The notes below the pieces were generated by a model, which worked only from the letters and a program-made list of their open reading frames with translations, did not search any database and was not told where the DNA came from. Shown one piece after another: positions 22,249 to 31,975 of a DNA stretch of 64,000 nt (positions are counted from its first letter, which is position 1; each line of letters opens with the position of its first letter). The translations under genes and the position numbers were made by a program. The DNA comes from Stomoxys calcitrans. Lineage: Eukaryota > Arthropoda > Insecta > Diptera > Muscidae. The stretch is taken from positions 91,737,272 through 91,801,271 of the forward strand of contig NC_081555.1 of the NCBI RefSeq assembly GCF_963082655.1, read 5' to 3'.

Positions 22249-22312
22249 ACATATTTTCAACTTATCCATGGTTGTGGGTATCCAAAGTTCCGCACGGCTG
22301 TACTTAATAGGA

Positions 22313-23620
22313 TTTTTATACCCTACACCACCACTGTGGCACAGGGTATTATAAGTGTGTGCATTTGTTTGCAACGCTAAGAAGGAGAAGAGCTAGACCC
22401 ATTGATAAGTATACCGATCGACACAGAATCACTTTCTGATACGATTTAACCATGTCCGTCTGCTCGTTTGTGAGTCCATGCATTCTTGTTTGTGAGTCCA
22501 TGCATTCTTGTGCAGGTCGTATTTGTAACTCAATCATCACAAAATCTTGCACATATCACTTTTTTGCCCAAGGACTCACACTATTGATTTTGTTAAAAAT
22601 CAGTTCAGATTTAGATATAGCTCCCATATATATGTATCGCCCGATTTGTACTTAAATGGCCGTAGTTACAACAACTTTCATCCATTCTGCACAAAATTTG
22701 GCATGAACTATTTTGTTACTGACTTTACGGACTATTTTGTTACTGACTTTAACATATCCGCAAGATTTCATCAAAATCGGTTGGGATTTAGATATAGCTC
22801 CCATATATACGTATCCCCCGATTTGCACTTAAATGGCCGTAGTAGCTACAATTTTCAACCGGTCTGCACAAAATTTGACACGGACTATTTTGTTACTGAC
22901 TTTAATATATCCGCAAGATTTCATTAAAATCGGTTGGGATTTAGATATAGCTCCCATATATACGTATCCCCCGATTTGCACTTAAATGGCCGTAGTAGCT
23001 ACAATTTTCAACTAATCTGCACAAAATTTGGCGCAGACTATTTTGTTACTGATCTTAACATATTCGCAAGATTTTATCAAAATCGGGTCGGATTTAGATA
23101 TAGCTCCCATACATATGTATCGCCAGATTTGCACTTAAATGGCCGTAGTAGCTACAATTTTCAACCGATCTCCACGAAATTTGGCACGGATTGTTATGTT
23201 ACTGACTTTAACATATCCGCAAGATTTCATCAAAATCAGTTCAGATTTGGATATAGCTCCCATATATATGTATCGCCCGATTTGCACTTAAATGGCCGTA
23301 GTAGCTACAATTTTCAACCAATCTGCACAAAATTTGGCATGAATTGTTCTGTTACTGATCTTAACATACTTGCAGGATTTCATCAAAATCGGTTAGGATT
23401 TAGATATAGCTCCCATAGATATGTATCGCACGATGTACACTTATATGGCTGTATTATACACAATTTTTAACCGATCTGCACAAAATTTGGCACGTATTGC
23501 TAACCTCTGCGCTACGGTGGCCTCCTCATATACATATACGTGCCCGAATCTAAAATTTTAGGAAAGGTGTAGGGTATTATATAGTCGGCTCCGCCCGACT
23601 TTTGCCTTTCATTACTATTT
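22313..23620 (+). mobile_element. HINE-C, full-length copy, plus orientation
   Basis: It starts TTTTTATACCCTACACC and carries a second small palindrome (CACCACTGTGG). The microsatellite position holds TGTCCGTCTGC and a short tandem of GTGAGTCCATGCATTCTTGT (22472-22511). About six units of ~153 bp follow; GATATAGCTCCCATATA cores at 22791 and 22944 are 153 bp apart. The inner inverted repeat GGTGTAGGGTATTATA, the stem AGTCGG..CCGACT and a tail ending near 23620 close the element. Longer apparent frames at 22547-23470 only reflect a repeat of about 3 x 51 bp without stops and are not proteins. Confidence 0.85.
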
Positions 23621-24061
23621 ATTTACCTTATTTTGTGATACAATAAAAATCCCACCTTTTTGTTAGTTTTATGACATTAACAATCTATGCAGATTCCCAA
23701 ATTTAATTTATTCCCATCCAATTGAATGTTAAGTCGCAAAAAATAAAATAAAATTTGTTTGCTGTTCCCCAAGTTACCTTTTACTTCTTGAAAAACGATA
23801 GCATTTATAACGATCTCGTTTTGATGTTTCTTAATGAAGAAATATCATTGTTATCGTTTCGCTTGCCTTAGATTGTTCTGTTTTTGACATTTAAAAATAT
23901 AGGATTGGCTTAAAGATTTTCCAAACGCTGTGATATTAAGGCAATGCCCAATGAATTCATGATTGGTAACAAATAGACCATTTGAATAACAGGTTGGCGC
24001 ATGTTGCTCAATTGTGGTTAATTGATTGGGAACTTAGATTTTTGGTAAAAGCTTTGTTGCT
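23621..24061. other. Unassigned AT-rich spacer
   Basis: AT-rich, no gene recognised. Confidence 0.35.
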
Positions 24062-24195
24062 GGCCACCGTAGCAAAGAGGTTAGCGTATCCGCCTATAAC
24101 TCTGAACGCCTCGGTTCGAATCCTGGCAAGAATACCAGAAAAATTTTCAGCGGTGGCTATCTATCCTCTTCTTATGCTGACGGCATTTGCTTAGC
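24062..24195 (+). repeat. SINE head fused to LINE5
   Basis: This is the tRNA-like head of the window's SINE, with A box TAGCAAAGAGG and B box GGTTCGAATCC at 24113-24123. It runs about 130 bp and then passes directly into LINE5 coding sequence. The SINE 3' body reappears at 25685 after LINE5, so LINE5 may have inserted into this SINE. Confidence 0.75.
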
Positions 24196-24755
24196 GCCCG
24201 CCCTCGCTTGACTTACTCATGAGCAACATAGCCGTTCTGTATAGTGTGATAAAGGGAATTCCATTAGTGCGTGGGGATTGGCTCACCGCTTCTAAGCTTG
24301 CAGATAGGGATGTTAGGCGGCTCAAGGCACTCCTTTTGGAGCGTTTTGATGATAGGTGGAGAACTAGATGGACGAACAGTGACAATGATCGGGTGACTTA
24401 CGAATTTATTCGTGACGCCAAGTTCGTACGATACTGCCCGGACTTTGGCTTCGGTCTATGTCTGAGCTTCATACTGACGGGACATGGTTCCTTTAATGCA
24501 TTTTTGCATCAGAGAAATTTGTCCGTGACTGATTTATGCGACTGTGGGATCCCTGGGGACTGGAGGCATGTACTGACGGAATGCCCGTACTGTGCAGACA
24601 TTACAGATTGAGGGGCGATGGGGATTAGCGAGGCGGTGTGGGATTTCAGTAGGGCCCTTGAAGACGAGACGACTGTTGCAAGGCTGGCCACCTTTTCCCG
24701 GAAAGTATTTCTTAGGAGGCGAACAAGACTTAGTGGAGCGATGAATACACGCTAG
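24196..24755 (+). pseudogene. LINE5 C-terminal region with zinc-binding tail, one in-frame stop
   Basis: This is the C-terminal end of an RNase H-class LINE polyprotein. From 24219 the frame encodes a basic, arginine-rich stretch and then CDCGIPGDWRHVLTECPYC (Cys107, Cys109, His117, Cys122, Cys125), the zinc-binding block that follows RNase H in these LINEs. The frame is cut by TGA at 24609-24611. It then stays open in the same frame for 47 codons (GAMGISEAVWDFSRALEDET...) to TAG at 24753-24755, so the TGA looks like a simple nonsense mutation. No RT or RNase H is present upstream, which indicates 5' truncation. The clade is inferred. Confidence 0.75.
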
Positions 24756-25684
24756 TTATCCATAACGAGGTGTTGCTGTACTGGCGCGGCCGAGTGATTT
24801 GGTGCTGCGCATGACATGGCAGCCTGCCTTGCCCACCTTGCCCCTGTTGATGTAGCGGCGTTTGCCCATTGTTGGTTCCCGTAAATGGTGTGGTTGTGTT
24901 CGGTCATGCGTGAGGGTGGCCGCGTTGATTGTGAGTCCCATGTTGATGCAGATATGTGTGGCGTGTCCGGTGAGGGCTGCCGTGTCCTGTTTGTGTTTGT
25001 GTATATCGTCCTGTTGTATGTTTGATGCATACTTTTGTATGATGGCTTGAGATCGATCGCTTAGGGCGATTCTTTTCATCCAGGTGACCAGTCCGGAACT
25101 GTTTGGGGTTCAACTGGTAGTAGTCTTTTAAGGCTACAAGTCAGACCGGAGACTTTAAACTGGTACTACGGGTGACAGGAGCCCCTGGAACTTGGGCTCC
25201 AGCCCGACAATGGTGAGGCCCCAGTGGTGGCCTGTTGTATGTTTGATGTATACTTTTGTATGCTGGCTTGAGGTCGATCGCTTAGGGCGATTCTTTTCAT
25301 CCATTTGACCAGTCCGGAACTGTTTGGGGTTCAACTGGTAGTAGTCTTTTAAGGCTACGAAGTCTGACCGGAGACTTTAATCTGGTACAACGGGTGTCAG
25401 GAGTCCCTGGAACTTCGGTTCCAGCCTGACAATGGTGAGGCTCCAGTGGGGAGCAACGTGGTACCTGTGGTTTGTACCCAAATTGCGGGTAGAGCATGAG
25501 CTCGGCATGGAGTTTTCAACCGGGTGCCGTGACACATAGATCGAAAGGAGTTTTGGGTAGTGATCCGCTTTGATCCTAAGGTAGGATTAAATTGGTATTC
25601 ATGTGTGGGTTACCCCATGTGGGGGTGTTGGTAGACGCAGGTTTGGGCTGTGATGGCAGGCATCTGCGTAAAACACGACATTCG
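24756..25684 (+). mobile_element. LINE5 3' UTR with internal duplication
   Basis: GC-rich non-coding sequence continues from LINE5 to the SINE body at 25685. It includes two tandem copies of a 221-bp unit (25010-25230 and 25231-25452). I read it as the LINE's 3' untranslated region. Confidence 0.6.
25010..25452 (+). repeat. 221-bp tandem duplication
   Basis: Both copies begin CCTGTTGTATGTTTGATG and contain GATCGATCGCTTAGGGCGAT and CTGGTAGTAGTCTTTTAAGG. They differ at scattered bases. A second-copy-only GAAGTCTG versus AAGTCAG shows an indel, so this is not a recent assembly artefact. Confidence 0.9.
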
Positions 25685-25815
25685 TGTCGCACGACGTTCG
25701 GGCTCGGCTATAAAAAGTAGGACTCTTATCATTGAGCTCGGGCAACATTAATTGATATGTGAGAAGTTCGGCCCTGTTCCTTAATGAAATGTTTATGGCC
25801 AAATTTGCAAATTTG
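25685..25815 (+). repeat. SINE 3' body
   Basis: The TGTCGCAC..GTTCGGGCTCGGCTATAAAAAG region is followed by CTTATCATTGAGCTCGG, ATTGATATGTGAGAAGTT and CCTGTTCCTTAATGAAATG, in the same order as at 1875-2015. The tRNA-like head is absent here and may be the piece at 24062-24195. Confidence 0.8.
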
Positions 25816-26499
25816 AGAAATGTCCGAAAATTTTATACATTTCTTTTATCCACCTAGTATTCGAGCTCTGATTCCCAGTGTGGGGCCGGTGTTTGAAATT
25901 ATGGTTATGAAAGATTTATTTCTTTGAAATTTTCCTTTTCTTTATAGAAGTTTTTCGAATTTGATCTTCTCGTCAAATTTTCTAAACTTTTCGAAGCATC
26001 CTTTCTTATCAAACATTCGTCTGTTTGTTTCTTTTATTTCAACCCTAAGCCCAAAGATTACTTTTGTCTCATAAATGGGCTTTTAAAACTAAATGCCATG
26101 AAATTGAAATGACGATGCGCAATAGGGCCATAACGATTGCAATGAAACAATGTTTTGAATAGTAAAGTTGAATTCATTTGAATTCTTTCGCCTCCACAGA
26201 GCTTAGAATTATGACTCGTTTTGCAGAAATTGCCTATATTTCCATTGGGAAATCAATTGGGGAAACTTTTTGTGTGGCACTTGCCATCTTTTGACTTTCA
26301 CTTAAGTTTAACCCATTTCCAGTAAAGAAATGTCGATGATAACAATTGAGCCATTGTTAATGGAAGCAAAGCTAGGAGACGGATAAATGGAAAATCGTTT
26401 AAATCTGGGGAATGTTTCAGGAGTATATGTTCTGTCATGCTAATGGATAATATTCTTTTGTTTTTATTTTAAAGTTTTGACAGAGCACACTGAGAAAAA
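25816..26499. other. Unassigned AT-rich stretch
   Basis: Single-copy-looking, AT-rich DNA. No coding or RNA signal recognised. Confidence 0.4.
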
Positions 26500-26840
26500 A
26501 GAAGAAAGGAAAATAAATCTGATATCCAATAACAGCCAAAGTGCTTAGAAGATCCCCTCCGCCCCAAACCCCATAAAAGCATCCTTAACTGGATATATTT
26601 ACCGATCGTTGCTTTATGGGACTCAAATGAAAGTTATTTGAGCACAATGCACGAAATTGATATACATTCGTGCCAAAATTTCTGAGGATCCGTCCCACTC
26701 TCAAAACACCCCCAAAGCAGACTTGTTTACCGACCATGATCCCATAGGGCTCAAATAAAAGGTATTGGAGAATGAAAGAAGGCGCAGCGGAGCGGGTCCG
26801 GTTGAGTTTGTATTATATAAGGATCCCTTCTGTTTGAGTT
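26500..26840 (-). mobile_element. HINE-D fragment, minus orientation
   Basis: Two units (GGGACTCAAATGAAAGTTAT and GGGCTCAAATAAAAGGTATT on the plus strand) and the GC-rich end GGCGCAGCGGAGCGGGTCCG correspond, reversed, to the array at 40199-41900, which opens with CCGAGCCCGCTCCGCTGCGCC (complement in part). Confidence 0.65.
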
Positions 26841-27319
26841 TTGGACTACAATGTATAAAAAACAAAAATAGTAACAAGTAAAAGCGTGCCAAGTTCGGCC
26901 GTGCCGAATCTTATATACCCACAACCATGGATTGCATTTGCCAAGTTCTTTTCCCGATATCGCTCTATAGGAAAACAAAGGATAATGGACAAAAATTGCC
27001 ATGCCATTGGAGTTATATCATATTTTGGAACGATTCGGACCATTCTTGGTTTGGATGTTGGCGACCCTAGGGGAAGCTATTGTGCAAAATTTCAGTCAAA
27101 TAGGAAAAGCCCTTTAGAGAACAGAAAAGTACAATCGGAAGATCCGTTTATATGGGAGCTATATCAGATTACGAATAGATTTAGACCATACTTCATATAG
27201 CGGTTGGAAGCTTATGAAGTATGGTCTAAATCTAGACACCACATGCAAAATTTCAGCCAAATTGGATAATAATTGCGCCCTCTAGAGGCCAAAAACTCAA
27301 AATCCGAGATAGGTTTATA

Positions 27320-28616
27320 AAGAGTGATTTGTTAAGAGCTTGATAACTTTTTTTTAAAAAAAAACGCATAAAATTTGCAAAATCTTATCGGTTCTTTATT
27401 TGAAACGTTAGATTGGTCCATGACATTTACTTTTTGAAGATAATTTCATTTAAATGTTGACCGCGGCTGCGTCTTAGGTGGTCCATTCGGAAAGTCCAAT
27501 TTTGGGCAACTTTTTCGAGCATTTCGGCCGGAATAGCCCGAATTTCTTCGGAAATGTTGTCTTCCAAAGCTGGAATAGTTGCTGGCTTATTTCTGTAGAC
27601 TTTAGACTTGACGTTGACGTTGACCCCACAAAAAATAGTCTAAAGGCGTCAAATCGCATGATCTTGGTGGCCAATTTACCGGTCCATTTCTTGAGATGAA
27701 TTGTTCTCCGAAGTTTTCTCTCAAAATGCCATAGAATCGCGAGCTGTGTGGCATGTAGCGCCATCTTGTTGAAACCACATGTCAACCAAGTTCAGTTCTT
27801 CCATTTTTGGCAACAAAAAGTTTGTTAGCATCGAACGATAGCGATCGCCATTCACCGTAACGTTGCGTCCAACAGCATCTTTGAAAAAATACGGTCCAAT
27901 GATTCCACCAGCGTACAAACCACACCAAACAGTGCATTTTTCGGGATGCATGGGCAGTTCTTGAACGGCTTCTGCTTGCTCTTCACACCAAATGCGGCAA
28001 TTTTGCTTATTTACGTAGCCATTCAACCAGAAATGAGCCTCATCGCTGAACAAAATTTGTCGATAAAAAAGCGGATTTTCTGCCAACTTTTCTAGGGCCC
28101 ATTCACTGAAAATTCGACGTTGTGGCAGATCGTTCGGCTTCAGTTCTTGCACGAGCTGTATTTTATACGGTTTGCGTAAAATCTTCCATGTGGTCGAATA
28201 ACACAAACCCAATTGCTGCAAACGGCGACGAATCGACATTTCACGGTCTTCAGCAACACTCTCAGAAACAGACGCAATATTCTCTTCTGTACGCACTGTA
28301 CGCATTCGTGTGGTTGGTTTAATGTCCAATAAAGTAAACTGAGTGCGAAACTTGGTCACAATCGCATTAATTGTTTGCTCACTTGGTCGATTATGTAGAC
28401 CATAAATCGGACGTAAAGCGCGAAACACATTTCGAACCGAACACTGATTTTGGTAATAAAATTCAATAATTTGCAAGCGTTGCTCGTTAGTAAGTCTATT
28501 CATGATGAAATGTCAAAGCATACTGAGCATCTTTCTCTTTGACACCATGTCTGAAATCCCACGTGATCTGTCAAATACTAATGCATGAAAATCCTAACCT
28601 CAAAAAAATCACCCTT
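27320..28616 (-). mobile_element. DD41D (rosa-like) mariner element
   Basis: A 1,297-bp Tc1/mariner-superfamily transposon. The ends are AAGAGTGATTT (left) and AAATCACCCTT (right), an imperfect short inverted repeat. TA is duplicated at 27318-27319 and 28617-28618. It lies exactly inside a HINE-B unit and encodes a broken transposase on the minus strand. The spacing of the catalytic residues places it in the DD41D group, to which rosa belongs by general knowledge; the name is by resemblance only. Confidence 0.9.
27424..28503 (-). pseudogene. DD41D transposase, two frameshifts
   Basis: The transposase would cut and paste the element. The main frame (27721-28503, 260 codons) starts MNRLTNEQRLQIIEF, an N-terminal helix-turn-helix region. 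It carries catalytic Asp154 in ILFSDEAHF and Asp247 in FQQDGATCHTA. It stops after DSMAF because one T of a T run has been lost near 27723. In the next frame the chain continues (RENFGEQFISRNGPVNW) to the third Asp in PLDYFLWG (codon 27638-27640). That is 41 residues after Asp247 once the lost base is allowed for. A second break near 27610-27625, a small GTCAAC repeat expansion, shifts the frame again before the C-terminal block MDHLRRSRGQHLNEII. All three catalytic residues survive, but the copy cannot make a full protein. Confidence 0.93.
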
Positions 28617-28680
28617 TATGACAGCTATACCAGTTTATGAACCGATTTAGACCACACTTGGTATAGTTGACGAAAGTCTT

Positions 28681-28895
28681 AGCTGGACTTTTTGGACTTC
28701 GAGCTCACGTATGGGAGGAATATGATAAGACGTTAAAGCATTTCCTTTATTATTGTCTGGCTTTTGTGGCTAACAAACATCGGCACTTGGGTGGGAACAC
28801 AAAACCAGACATGAACCGACTTAGGGACGTGGAATGGAGAACTATTAGGGATTTTGTTAGTAACACGAAATTCTTAACTAAGATTTTTTCGATGT
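28681..28895 (+). pseudogene. LINE1 C-terminal fragment
   Basis: This plus-strand frame reads YDKTLKHFLYYCLAFVANKH, then NTKPDMNRLRDVEWRTIRDF. It corresponds to the LINE1 C-terminus at 4918-5187 (RCWSISFGRLSRL, then DTIPDMNQLRGVVLKAIKDF). Only about 70 codons are present. It sits between the HINE-B fragment and the next HINE-A. Confidence 0.7.
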
Positions 28896-28908
28896 TACTT
28901 TTTATACC

Positions 28909-30381
28909 CACCACCGAAGGATGGGGGTATATTCATTTTGTCAATCCGTTTGCAACATATCGAAATATCCATTTCCGACCCTATGAAGTATATATATTCT
29001 TGATCAGCGCAAAAATCTAAGATGATCTAGACATGTCCGTCCGTCTGTCTGTTAAAATCACGCTACAGTTTTTAAAAATAGAGATATTGAGCTGAAATTT
29101 TGCACAGATTCTTTTTTTGTCCATAAGCAGGTTAAGTGGGAAGATGGGCAATATCGGACTATATCTTCATATAGCTGCCATATAGACCGATCCGCCGGTT
29201 TAGGGTCTTAGGACCATAAAAGCCACATTTATTATCCGATTTTGATGAAATTTAAGACAGTGAGTTGTGTTAGGCCCTTCGACATCCTCCGTCAATTTGG
29301 CTCAGATCGGTCCAGACTTGGATATAGCTGCCATATAGACCGATCCGCCGATTTAGGGCCTTAGGCCCATAAAAGCCACATTTATGATCCGATTTTGTTG
29401 AAATTATGGACAGTGAGTTGTGTTAGGCCCTTCGACATCCTTCGTCAATTTGGCTCAGATCGGTCCAGATTTGGATAAAGCTGCCATATAGACCGATCCT
29501 CCGATTTAGGGTCCTAGGCCCATATAAGCCACATTTATTATCCGATTTTGCTGAAATTTGGGACAGTGAGTTGTGTAAGGACCTTCGACATCCTTCGTCA
29601 ATTTCGCTCAGATCGGTTCAGATTTGGATAAAGCTGCCATATAGACCGATCCTCCCATTTAGGGTCTTAAACCCATAGCCACATTTTTATCGGATTTTGC
29701 TGAAATTTGGGACAGTGAATTGTGTTAGGCCCTTTGATATCCCTCATCAATTTGGTGCACATCGGTCTAGTTTTGGATATAGCTGTCACATAGACTGATC
29801 TCTCGATTTCAGGTTTTGGGTCTATAAAAGGTGCATTTATTGTCCCATGTCGCCGAAATTCAGGACAGTGAGTTAAGTTAAGCGTTTCGACTTCCTTCTG
29901 CAATATGGTCCAGTCCAGATTTGAATATAGCTGCCATATAGACCGATCTCTCGATATAAGGCTTTGGGCCCATAAAAGGCGCATTTATTGTCCGATTTCG
30001 CCCAAATTTGGAACAGTGAGTTAAGTTAGGCCCTTCAACATTTTTCTTAAACTTGACAGACTGACAGACTGACAGACAGAAAGACAGACGGACAGACAGA
30101 CGAACAGACGGACAAACAGACGGACAGACAGACGGACGGACAGACGGACATTCAGACAGACGGACAGACAGACAGACGGACAGACAGATAGACACACAGA
30201 CGGACAGATTGACAGATGAATACACAGACGGACAGATAGACGGACATAGCTAATCGAAACAGAAAGTGATTCTGAGTAGATCTGTATACCTATAGATGGT
30301 TCTATCTCTCTTTCTTCTAGGTGTTACAAACAAATGCACTATGTTGTAATACCCTGTACCACAGTAGTGGTGTAGGGTATA
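28909..30381. mobile_element. Chimeric HINE: HINE-A 5' half joined to inverted HINE-C 5' end
   Basis: It starts as plus HINE-A (TTTTTATACCCACCACCGAA), with a GTCCGTCCGTCTGTCTGTT microsatellite near 29037 and seven units of ~153 bp (cores at 29322, 29475 and 29628). After about 30050 it enters a very long CAGACGGA-type microsatellite. It finishes as the 5' block of a minus HINE-C, ending GTGGTGTAGGGTATAAC at 30381. Neither 3' stem-loop is present, so the two elements meet in their microsatellites. Confidence 0.82.
30053..30245. repeat. Expanded (CAGACGGA)-type microsatellite
   Basis: About 190 bp of interrupted CAGA/CGGA repeats, many times longer than the same block in other HINE copies (typically 15-45 bp). 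It marks the junction between the HINE-A and HINE-C halves. Confidence 0.92.
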
Positions 30382-30865
30382 ACAATTTAAAATGGCTTCC
30401 TTGCAAATTTAAAAAAAAAAATATTTTAAATCCGAAGAGAGAGTTAGCTTATATCTGCCAACTTATCTCTCTGGAAGTAATAATTCGCTCACCAAATGCA
30501 GTGTCGTATTCATGATATTGGCCCTAGCCGTCAAGTATACCGTGTCAGTGTTCCGATTCCAGTATCCTATACACCCTCTACTCATTATATCGGTAGGAAA
30601 GTTCGGCAACCAATCCCATATAAATCTGTTGAGGTCTGCGACTTATGGCGCATCCCTCATGGCGGCCATCGGCATTTCGACATTATTACACCCTAGGAGC
30701 AACTTTAAGGCGATCTTAGTTCAGAGGTTAGCATCTCCGCATTTGAAGCTGATTTCCTGGGTTCAACTCTTGGCAGGAACATCAGCAAAATGCTTCTAAG
30801 AATCTCAAATACTACCTTTACTCCAGGATTCTAATCATATCATGTATCGAAGTGAGTCTGAAGTA
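30382..30865. other. Unassigned, with possible coding remnant and tRNA-like piece
   Basis: The frame 30496-30696 reads VYRVSVPIPVSYTPSTHYIG and is less AT-rich than its surroundings, but I do not recognise it. At about 30715-30780 a tRNA-like head is seen (TTAGTTCAGAGGTTAGC, then GGGTTCAACTC). This may be a SINE distinct from, or diverged from, the main SINE. Confidence 0.35.
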
Positions 30866-31617
30866 TGGTTAGGTTATGTTGAAAAGAGGGTGCGGATATT
30901 AATCCGCCCGATGCCACTATGGACATACACCTAAGCCAGTAATCGGCTTATTGTGCGCTCTAAAAACTAAAATGCAACCTCGAAGAAAGAACATTTTAAG
31001 TGAGGAATTCCATGCTACTTACAAAATCCTTAATTGTTTTCCATACCACTCGCCTAAGTTGGTTCATGTCTGGTATTGTGTCCCTACCTAAGCACCGGTG
31101 TCTTTAATCCGCGAAAACCAGGCAATGAGTTAGGAAATGCCTCAAATTCTCATCATCTTTCCCACATGCTATCACTTGCCGTCTTAGTCCTATGTGTCCC
31201 GTTATGATACCAAAAGCTATACTGACCCCCCTCTTACTTCCTTCCAGTAATAGTCTCGTACTCTCACGATCCGGATTAACCAACAGGTCCTACCGACTGT
31301 TTTTTAGAGCGTACAAACCGATTATTGGCTTAGGTGTATGTCTATAATGACTAGGGGCAGATAATTATCTGCACCCTCTTTTTAACCTAACCTAGCCTAC
31401 CGACTGTTTCGCTGTTCCACAATGTTACATGCGCGTTTGTCGCCCACGCCCTTAAATCGGACTGTGTCGAACCGAAAAGCTTCGGATTAACCAAGTTTAT
31501 TGACAGCAGTTCTCTGGCTTTACTGCAAAATCGTCTGCCCTTTCATTCCCCCTTACTCCGTTATGACACGGCACCCGCCACCGGATTGTGCCATCCTCAG
31601 AGAAGGCGTTAATCTCC
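30866..31617 (-). mobile_element. LINE1 second copy, 3' part, with nested LINE1 tail
   Basis: The minus-strand copy begins at its 3' end with GGTTAGGTTATGTTG (plus-strand view) and follows LINE1 through its 3' UTR and RNase H region (TCGTCTGCCCTTTCATTCC, AGAGAAGGCGTTAATCTCCTT), like 4813-5490. It is truncated near 31617, inside RNase H. A 93-bp piece of another LINE1 interrupts it at 31303-31395. Confidence 0.8.
31303..31395 (+). mobile_element. 93-bp LINE1 3' end micro-insertion with 14-bp TSD
   Basis: A plus-oriented LINE1 3' end (GATTATTGGCTTAGGTGTAT ... CTGCACCCTC, then TTTAACCTAACCTAG) is bounded by a perfect direct repeat CCTACCGACTGTTT at 31289-31302 and 31396-31409. The duplication belongs to the interrupted LINE1 copy on the other strand. 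Confidence 0.9.
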
Positions 31618-31671
31618 TTCATAGGTATAAAAACGATTTTTATTTTTAAAAATTTTAGATTTTTGTGGTTT

Positions 31672-31975
31672 GCAAAAAGTTTTGCCCATGAACATTCCAC
31701 TCAGGATCAGGGACAAACTTCTCACGTATCGATGAGGGCAGTCCGATTCAAGTTTAAGCTCAATGATAAGGGGCCTCCTTTTTATAGCCGAGTCTGAACG
31801 GCGCGCCGTTCTCTTTGGAGAGAAGTTTTTACATGGCATAATACCTCACAAATCTTGCCAGCATTAGGAGGGGAAAACCACCGCTAAAACTTTTTTCTGA
31901 TTGTCTCGCCAGGACTCGAACCCAGGAGTTCTGACTCCCAGGCGGACATGCCAACCTCTGCGGTACGGTGGCCTC
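31672..31975 (-). repeat. SINE copy, minus orientation, near full length
   Basis: Reading the minus strand: head GGCCACCGTACCGCAGAGG, B box GGTTCGAGTCC, CCACCGC..TTCCCCTCCTAATGC, the GTTCAGACTCGGCTATAAA segment and the 3' body with GAGAAGTTTGTCCCTGATCC. All parts of the 1699-2022 copy are present. Confidence 0.88.

Larger units (their letters stand above)
26873..28680 (-). mobile_element. HINE-B fragment split by mariner
   Basis: The 3' end AACAAGTAAAAGCGTGCC, the stem TTCGGCC-G-TGCCGAA and two to three units run to 27319. They continue from 28617 with TATGACAGCTATACCAG, the other half of a standard TTTATATGGCAGCTATATCAG unit core. The remainder is lost where a LINE1 fragment starts near 28681. 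Confidence 0.82.

Noticed and set aside
22547..23470. Two long frames with repeated YSSHIYVSPDLHLNGRSS
   Set aside because: They are the ~153-bp HINE-C unit, a multiple of three without stops. The repeats sit within element structure and related copies have stops.
28909..30060. CRISPR-like array
   Set aside because: Repeats and intervening sequence are both conserved between units, so these are tandem minisatellite units rather than repeat-spacer arrays, and the DNA is eukaryotic.
30496..30696. Frame with VYRVSVPIPVSYTPSTHYIG
   Set aside because: Slightly gene-like composition but no recognised family, no start context and no neighbouring exon; left as unassigned.
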